From assembly GCF_000733755.1 (NCBI RefSeq), contig NZ_JPOF01000007.1:62001-126000 (forward strand): a stretch of 64,000 bases of DNA, in the 5' to 3' direction. A program made the position numbers and the translations under genes. Numbering within the stretch: the first letter of the stretch is position 1; each line of letters opens with the position of its first letter. The notes under the pieces were generated by a model. The model made no database searches, was not told where the DNA came from, and saw nothing but the letters and a program-made list of their open reading frames with translations. Shown here in pieces: positions 59,023 to 64,000 of the stretch. This DNA is from Lachnoclostridium phytofermentans (lineage in GTDB: Bacteria > Bacillota > Clostridia > Lachnospirales > Lachnospiraceae).

Positions 59023-59868
59023 ATGCATAGAGATTTGGAAGAAGCTTTTTTCAGAGTAATTGAGATATTAAAATTAGACAAAAGGTGTAAGGGTGGGTGG
59101 CATTATGGCTCAATCAGCCGTGGGGAATCAGATCTTTATTCTGATTTTGATCCGGTATTTTTAGTTGCGGATTCTGATTTTAAAGAATTTGCCGCAGACG
59201 TACCAAAGATATTAGAAAAGGTATCAGATGAGTTATTGATTTTTTGGGGAGAAAGCTTTAATGATGAGCATTTTAAAAATTATTGCAGTGTCATACGTTT
59301 GGGAGAAAACTTACATCAGTTTGATTTTTTTATCATTAATGAAGATTTTCCAGAAGATTGGATGTGCAGACAGCATTGTAAAGGTTGTACTAGAGAAACT
59401 ATAATTTTTGACCGGGAAGGTGGAGTGGAAAGATTTCTTGACCATGGCTACCGTACCAACAATGACATCCCAGATACGGTACGTGCGATAGATACTTATT
59501 GGTTTCACGCAGAGATGCTAATTAAGTACTTTAAACGAAAAGATATATTTAAATTAATTAAAAATGTTGATATTCTTTTTCACAGCCATGTTGATTTATT
59601 ACTTTCACAATATGACAACTTGGATTGGGGAGCATGGGAAAGTAAGGTAAAGCATTGTGTCCCAGCCGATAAGCAAAATCATCTAACCCAATATTTTGCA
59701 ACCGCAGATTTTTCTTCTTATGAGAGTATGGTAAAAGAATGTATGCCTATCTTTTATGAGGATGCGAAAGAAATATGCAAAATCAAAGGTATAGAATATC
59801 CTGAAAATATTGCAAGAAAGGTAATGTCATACTTTCAGGATAGAATGCGAAAGGACGCAGAGTGGTAA
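59023..59868 (+). CDS. nucleotidyltransferase, lincosamide/aminoglycoside NTase-like
   Basis: A 281-aa protein with the polymerase-beta NTase signature GSISRGESDLYSDFDPVF: Gly29-Ser30 followed by the metal-binding Asp41 and Asp43. The third acidic residue lies in HQFDFFIINED. Helical C-terminal half. Related enzymes add AMP to lincosamides (Lnu type) or aminoglycosides; a housekeeping role cannot be excluded. GGGGAGGT stands before the ATG. The AAC(6')-like gene lies 630 bases downstream. Confidence 0.8.
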   Translation: MHRDLEEAFFRVIEILKLDKRCKGGWHYGSISRGESDLYSDFDPVFLVADSDFKEFAADVPKILEKVSDELLIFWGESFNDEHFKNYCSVIRLGENLHQFDFFIINEDFPEDWMCRQHCKGCTRETIIFDREGGVERFLDHGYRTNNDIPDTVRAIDTYWFHAEMLIKYFKRKDIFKLIKNVDILFHSHVDLLLSQYDNLDWGAWESKVKHCVPADKQNHLTQYFATADFSSYESMVKECMPIFYEDAKEICKIKGIEYPENIARKVMSYFQDRMRKDAEW

Positions 59869-60070
59869 TATTATTAGCACTATTGTTTGGAAGGTTTACT
59901 TTCTTTTCTGTTTTGTATCACCTAATTGTCTTGCAGTTCCTATGATACGTTGGATTCTTGTACTATGGATATAATTAAATTCATATATTATATCAGTTTC
60001 ACTAAAACGTGGAACCTAATTAAAATTCACGTTTGAAATCATGTTGTTATGATAAAATGGGAGGTGGACG

Positions 60071-60451
60071 ATGAAAAGAGAGGATTTACCGCTACTTTTA
60101 GTAGACAACAGGAATGTTATGTCGATGATGAATGAAGGAGAATTTCGATGCAGCGGATTAAGTTTTGAGGAGGCAAAAGCAATTATCGAGATGCATGAGG
60201 AACGTGATATTATCCGTTGCTTTGCTGGTTATGACTTAGAAGAAATCGTATTTGATTATCTTGGCATTGAACAAAGAGGAATAAAGTATAAGAATATTGC
60301 GAACATGAGAGTTGGTCAAGATGCTATCGCTTTCAAGTTATTTATCACACCATCGGAAACACAGCCAGTAATTCAGACTCCAATCGGTTCAGAAGCAAAA
60401 AAGATTCAGAATATCTACGTGTATTGCCAATACATAACTAGGATTAGTTAG
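60071..60451 (+). CDS. 126-aa protein, possible STIV-B116/DUF1874-like fold
   Basis: A small soluble protein starting MKREDLPLLLVDNRNVMSMM after GGGAGGTGG. The order EGEFRCSGLSFEEAKAII, DIIRCFAGYDLEEIVFDYLG and GIKYKNIANMRVGQDAIAFK resembles the STIV-B116/DUF1874 family (A/B fold with a GHE motif and a later GD-A motif). In ring-nuclease members of that family (AcrIII-1/Crn2) a His follows the glycine; here it is Tyr (AGYD), so that activity is unlikely. The match is by eye and uncertain. It precedes an acetyltransferase by 45 bases and may share its transcript. Confidence 0.5.
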   Translation: MKREDLPLLLVDNRNVMSMMNEGEFRCSGLSFEEAKAIIEMHEERDIIRCFAGYDLEEIVFDYLGIEQRGIKYKNIANMRVGQDAIAFKLFITPSETQPVIQTPIGSEAKKIQNIYVYCQYITRIS

Positions 60452-60496
60452 GAGAAAAAACTACGGAGATTCCAGTCACTATGAAATGGAGGAAGT

Positions 60497-60976
60497 ATGA
60501 GGGAAGGATTAAGTCTTAGGATATTTCAAGATTCTGATTTAGAATATATGAAAGACTGGCTCTATCAGGATTATGTTGCTAAGTGGTATGAGCACCCGTT
60601 ATCCTGGATTAGCGAAATAGCACATAGAAAAGATGTATATTCGTGGATTCATCATTTTATAGTGGTATATCAAGGATTGCCAATCGGATTTTGCCAGTAT
60701 TATGAGTATAGGCAAAGTGGTGAGGATTGGCATGGTAACGTTGAGTTAGAAGGTACCTACAGTATCGATTACTTACTGGGTGATAGAAACTATCTGGGAA
60801 AAGGATATGGTACAGATATGGTTTACTTGCTGATTAATGAAATATCAAAACAGGATAGAGCAATACGTATTATTGTAAAACCTGAAGAAGAGAATAAAGC
60901 TTCGTGTAATACTTTATTATCTGCGGGTTTTACTTATGAGACGGAGAGCGATTTATATTTGTTTTGTTTAAAATAG
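60497..60976 (+). CDS. AAC(6')-like GNAT acetyltransferase
   Basis: A 159-aa enzyme. SLRIFQDSDLEYMKDWLYQD opens it, VELEGTYSIDYLLGDRNYLGK and GYGTDMVYLLINEI form the acetyl-CoA core, and VKPEEENKASCNTLLSAGF closes it. This layout, including the TYSIDYLLG strand and NKASCNTLLSAGF motif, is that of the AacA4/AAC(6')-I branch of GNATs, which acetylate aminoglycosides, though many chromosomal members have other substrates. GGAGG lies before the ATG. It may be co-transcribed with the 60071 gene. Confidence 0.85.
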   Translation: MREGLSLRIFQDSDLEYMKDWLYQDYVAKWYEHPLSWISEIAHRKDVYSWIHHFIVVYQGLPIGFCQYYEYRQSGEDWHGNVELEGTYSIDYLLGDRNYLGKGYGTDMVYLLINEISKQDRAIRIIVKPEEENKASCNTLLSAGFTYETESDLYLFCLK

Positions 60977-61154
60977 GAAGGAATCAGTTACTCCTAATGA
61001 GATAATAGAAATAGAAGTAAAAGAGAAATAACACTATGTCAGATATGCATCGACAGATGAGATCAAGGAATTTCAGAATGAAAAGGAAAAAGCTTGATGA
61101 AAAGAGTTTGACAAAGGGAAGTGATTCCTAGTAATATAAAGAGGCTTGTAAAGA

Positions 61155-61196
61155 ACCGTCACAAATCTTTTCATCGGTTTGTGACGGTAACTTTTT
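61155..61196 (+). terminator. terminator after the acetyltransferase
   Basis: ACCGTCACAAA/TTTGTGACGGT, a perfect 11-bp stem, followed by AACTTTTT. Confidence 0.88.
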
Positions 61197-61328
61197 GCAT
61201 TAAGATTCCTATTTATGTGTAACCTATCATACTGTAAAGTAAAATAGTAAAAGCATATGTTGTTATAGATATTTTTGGGACTTAAGCAAAAAACTACAAA
61301 AGAGAACTTGATAGGAAAGGAGCAACTT

Positions 61329-62642
61329 GTGAAACAGGGAAAATTAAGTGGTTTACTCCCGATAGGAGTTTTTTTAATATTGTTTATAGGAAGCGGAATA
61401 TTGTTTGAGGATTTTTATGCAATGCCTGCCATTGTCGCGTTTCTACTGGCACTTGCAGTAGCTTTGATTCAAAATCCAAAAAAAAGCTTGTCTGAAAAGC
61501 TTCGTGTTGTGACAAAAAGTATGGGAGATGAAAATGTCATGACAATGTGTCTAATCTTTATATTAGCTGGGGCATTTTCAGGTGCTGTGCAGGCAGCAGG
61601 TGGAGTGGAAAGCACGGTGAATTTTGGGTTATCCATTATGCCACCCAAAATTGCTGTAGCTGGGCTTTTTATCATTGCTTGTTTTATCTCTATTGCAATG
61701 GGGACAAGCGTTGGAACAATTGCTGCTTTAACACCGATTGCGGTTGGGGTTGGTGAGAAAACAGGATTTACCATGGCTATGTGTATTGGTGCTGTTGTTT
61801 GCGGTGCAATGTTTGGAGACAATCTTTCTATGATTTCTGATACAACGATAGCTGCAACGAAGACACAAGGTTGTGAGATGAAGGATAAATTTAGAGAGAA
61901 TTTTAAGATTGTACTACCAGCAGCGATTATTACAATTCTTTTATTCCTTTTATTAGCTGGGAATTCTGAATATAAAATAATTGGTGAACTTGAATATAAT
62001 CTCTTTCGGATTCTACCGTACTTGGTCGTTCTAATTGGTGCTTTAGTTGGGGGCAATGTATTTGTAGTTCTTTTACTTGGAACATTTTGTTCCATTCTGG
62101 TAGGAGTTGTGAGTGGAACGATTCCGATTGCATCGATTTTTACTGTGATAGCAAGTGGTACGGATGGAAAAGGTGGTATCATGAGCATGTATGACATAAC
62201 GGTAATTTCCATCGTGGTTGCAGGTATCATAGGTTTAGTGAAGGAAAATGGAGGAATCGATTATATCCTATCTTTAATTAAAAAAAGAGTAAAAACAAAC
62301 AAAGGAGCGCAATTTGGGATCGCAGCGTTAAGTTCCTTAGTAGATATTTCTACTGCTAATAATACAATTGCGATTGTCATGGCTGGACCGATTGCGAAGG
62401 ATATTTCAGAAGAGTTTCAAATTGAACCTAGAAGAACGGCTGCTTTACTAGATATTTTCACCTCAGTTTGGCAAGGAATCATACCATATGGTGCTCAGCT
62501 TTTATATGCTAGCGCAGGTGCTGCTGCTGTTGGAGTAACAATCGCACCGATGGAAATAATTCCATATCTCTTCTACCCTATTCTGATGGCTGTATCTGGG
62601 ATTATCGCAATTCTTTGTAGTAAATCACCACGAGTGAAGTAA
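61329..62642 (+). CDS. nhaC: NhaC family Na+/H+ antiporter
   Basis: A 437-aa membrane protein with about 11 helices. Segments ISIAMGTSVGTIAALTPIA, CGAMFGDNLSMISDTTIAA and SLVDISTANNTIAIVMAGPI are hallmarks of the NhaC ion-exchanger superfamily. It would exchange Na+ or organic acids (malate/lactate in some members) for H+. The start is GTG at 61329, six bases after AAAGGAG; a longer frame from 61275 lacks a ribosome site. Single gene, with terminators on both sides. Confidence 0.88.
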   Translation: MKQGKLSGLLPIGVFLILFIGSGILFEDFYAMPAIVAFLLALAVALIQNPKKSLSEKLRVVTKSMGDENVMTMCLIFILAGAFSGAVQAAGGVESTVNFGLSIMPPKIAVAGLFIIACFISIAMGTSVGTIAALTPIAVGVGEKTGFTMAMCIGAVVCGAMFGDNLSMISDTTIAATKTQGCEMKDKFRENFKIVLPAAIITILLFLLLAGNSEYKIIGELEYNLFRILPYLVVLIGALVGGNVFVVLLLGTFCSILVGVVSGTIPIASIFTVIASGTDGKGGIMSMYDITVISIVVAGIIGLVKENGGIDYILSLIKKRVKTNKGAQFGIAALSSLVDISTANNTIAIVMAGPIAKDISEEFQIEPRRTAALLDIFTSVWQGIIPYGAQLLYASAGAAAVGVTIAPMEIIPYLFYPILMAVSGIIAILCSKSPRVK

Positions 62643-62730
62643 ATCGATAAGATAAGAAAAGTAATAGGAAAAATATAAAGCATTCCTCTATCAAATGCTG
62701 TTAATGTAAGGATATCAACTCACCCCTGAA

Positions 62731-62807
62731 AAGGAGACAAATGTATCTTTATCCATGCATCAAGAGTGCTTGTCATGAAGGGAGACATTTGTCTCCTTTT
62801 TTTGATG
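62731..62807 (+). terminator. long-stem terminator after nhaC
   Basis: AAGGAGACAAATGT pairs with ACATTTGTCTCCTT across a 40-base loop and is followed by a T-run. The remainder of the 370-base gap holds only the presumed promoter of the two-component operon. Confidence 0.85.
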
Positions 62808-63009
62808 AAAGAACTTTTTTGTAAACGAAACAATCAGAAAAAAATTTTGTAAGAGCAAAGACAATGTTATAATTCTTCCATCTTTTCATACTGAGTTATA
62901 TCTGCTACAATTAATAAAATAATGAGTGAGGCTTAACAATGCTATTATAGGTAAGAGGTGTTTCTTGTCCTATCATTCGTACATTAAGTAAGGGGAAGGG
63001 AAGGTAGCC

Positions 63010-63684
63010 ATGGGATATACATGTCTGGTAGTAGATGATGAGAAGGAACTTGCTATAGCAACTTGTGAATATTTTAATATGTTTGGTGTATCAACGACCT
63101 ATGTGAGGAAGGAAAGAGACTGTCTTATGTTTCTTGAACAAAACGAAGTTAAATTATTATTATTAGATATTAATTTACATGAGGAAAGTGGATTTGAATT
63201 GTGTAAAAAAATACGTCAGTTTTCTGATGTTCCTATTTTTTTTATTAGTGCAAGACAAAGTGATGATGATATTTTAATGGCTCTTAATATCGGCGGTGAC
63301 GATTATATTAAAAAACCGTATGCTCTTAGTGTATTACTTGCTAAGGTTAAGGTGGTACTAAAAAGACTAGAGGATACAAGAGAAAAACTTCCAATGCACT
63401 CAGGTAGAATAAGGGTTGATATACAGGCAAGGAAGGTGTACGTGGATGATAAGGAGATAGAGTTGAAAAACAAAGAGTTTAAGCTATTTCTTTATCTATA
63501 TAAACATCCAAACGCTGTGATAACAAAAGATGAGTTATTTGCTAATGTTTGGGGAGATGCATTTTTTAGCGATGGTACATTAAATGTACATATTCGAAAG
63601 TTAAGAGAAAAGATTGAGAAAGACGCAAATAATCCAGAAATCATTAAAACAATCTGGGGAACGGGATATCGTTTGGAGTTATGA
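63010..63684 (+). CDS. OmpR/PhoB family response regulator
   Basis: A 224-aa regulator. Receiver domain with acidic pocket VVDDEKE, phosphoacceptor Asp53 in LLLLDINL and the conserved Lys in YIKKPYA; winged-helix output domain at about 125-222 (LKNKEFKLFLYLYKHPNAVI; DGTLNVHIRKLREKIE; TIWGTGYRLEL). GGGGAAGGGAAGGTAG precedes the ATG. It overlaps the kinase gene by four bases, so the pair is co-translated. Confidence 0.95.
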   Translation: MGYTCLVVDDEKELAIATCEYFNMFGVSTTYVRKERDCLMFLEQNEVKLLLLDINLHEESGFELCKKIRQFSDVPIFFISARQSDDDILMALNIGGDDYIKKPYALSVLLAKVKVVLKRLEDTREKLPMHSGRIRVDIQARKVYVDDKEIELKNKEFKLFLYLYKHPNAVITKDELFANVWGDAFFSDGTLNVHIRKLREKIEKDANNPEIIKTIWGTGYRLEL

Positions 63685-64000
63685 AACTAAAAAAATGGAT
63701 GATCGGGATAACTTTTTTCATAGTTGGGTTGTATCTACTTACAATAGGATATCTAATGGATCAAACAGTCTCAAAATTAGATATATCTCAAATGAATGCA
63801 ATAGTAAAAAGTGTAGAAAAACACCTTCTAAAGGGCGATGCAATATCTGACACTAAGAATACGATTACAGTGAGCCATGGCATTGATTTCGAAGTCATTC
63901 TGTGTGACGATCCAGAATATGACAAAAAAAATTATCAGGGATTAGCCTCTAGAGCTACGATTATGGATATTAAAAATGGTGAAACCATGATAGGAAAGGT
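63681..64000 (+). CDS. sensor histidine kinase, N-terminal part (cut by window end)
   Basis: The frame opens with ATG overlapping the response-regulator stop and runs off the end of the window. It has a signal-anchor helix (WMIGITFFIVGLYLLTIGYL) and then an extracytoplasmic sensor domain with HGIDFEVILCDDPEY. About 106 residues are visible; the kinase core is beyond the window. Identification rests on its position and topology. Confidence 0.8.
   Translation, partial: MKLKKWMIGITFFIVGLYLLTIGYLMDQTVSKLDISQMNAIVKSVEKHLLKGDAISDTKNTITVSHGIDFEVILCDDPEYDKKNYQGLASRATIMDIKNGETMIGK

Noticed and set aside
61036-61131. 31-codon basic peptide (MSDMHRQMRSRNFRMKRKKL...) after the AAC(6')-like gene
   Set aside because: Weak ribosome site and no similarity; could be chance in an A-rich spacer.
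61469-62230. Long open frame (253 codons) antisense to the NhaC gene
   Set aside because: It lies entirely within a convincing membrane-transporter gene on the other strand, has no ribosome site and a composition expected of a mirror frame.
1-64000. tRNA or rRNA genes
   Set aside because: No cloverleaf or conserved rRNA segments were noticed on reading the spacers; a tRNA scan would be decisive.

Overview
The window reads as chromosome of a low-GC, spore-former-type Firmicute of the Lachnospiraceae (Lachnoclostridium/Clostridium phytofermentans-like). The grounds are AT-rich DNA, strong AGGAGG-type ribosome binding sites, TTG/GTG starts, DUF4317, DUF3783, DUF2935 and DegV family genes, and many AraC, MerR, LytTR and OmpR-type regulators. 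This assignment is inference; no rRNA or tRNA is present. Most genes run on the + strand as short operons separated by clear hairpin terminators.

Region 1 (1-11.7 kb): a serine hydrolase, a GNAT, an AraC regulator, a junction of two broken genes (AraC start fused to a GNAT remnant), then an ABC-F ribosome-protection gene behind what looks like a complete ribosome-mediated attenuator (promoter, 5-codon leader peptide, antiterminator candidate, terminator). A heterodimeric ABC exporter and nth follow. Region 2 (11.9-24.2 kb): an ABC-2 type operon ending in a small PH-like protein, a MATE pump, a MerR-GyrI regulator, a DUF2935 protein, two AraC regulators (one translationally coupled to a DUF1905/C39-like protein), and a ferredoxin-nitroreductase. 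An integrase tail marks an old insertion.

Region 3 (24.4-31.7 kb): DUF4317, then a LytTR regulator and a soluble GHKL kinase preceded by 34-bp tandem repeats and followed by two ATPases and two permeases of an ABC-2 exporter. Region 4 (31.7-34.7 kb): an IS200-type element and a pair of secreted-protein genes, the second frameshifted. Region 5 (34.9-53.3 kb): mostly housekeeping and stress genes (a thioredoxin-reductase-like flavoprotein lacking CxxC, exonuclease III, DegV, TetR, a UDG-like protein, superoxide reductase, azoreductase, WYL regulator, DUF3795, esterase, SelO, TRIC channel, flavodoxin, YfcC transporter, ThpR).

Region 6 (53.3-64 kb): a second MerR (TipAS type), a histidyl-tRNA synthetase gene behind a His-rich leader peptide and mutually exclusive hairpins, a broken P-loop kinase, an HTH-methyltransferase fusion, an AraC regulator, a nucleotidyltransferase, an unusual 126-aa protein with a possible STIV-B116/DUF1874-like pattern, an AAC(6')-like acetyltransferase, an NhaC antiporter, and a two-component system cut by the window end.

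The theme is drug and stress response: efflux pumps, ribosome protection and possible antibiotic-modifying enzymes, each with local ligand-sensing regulators or leader RNAs. The best candidates for new regulatory biology are the two leader-peptide attenuators (4740-5062 and 54295-54621), the tandem-repeat promoter regions, and a family of terminator-like dispersed repeats.
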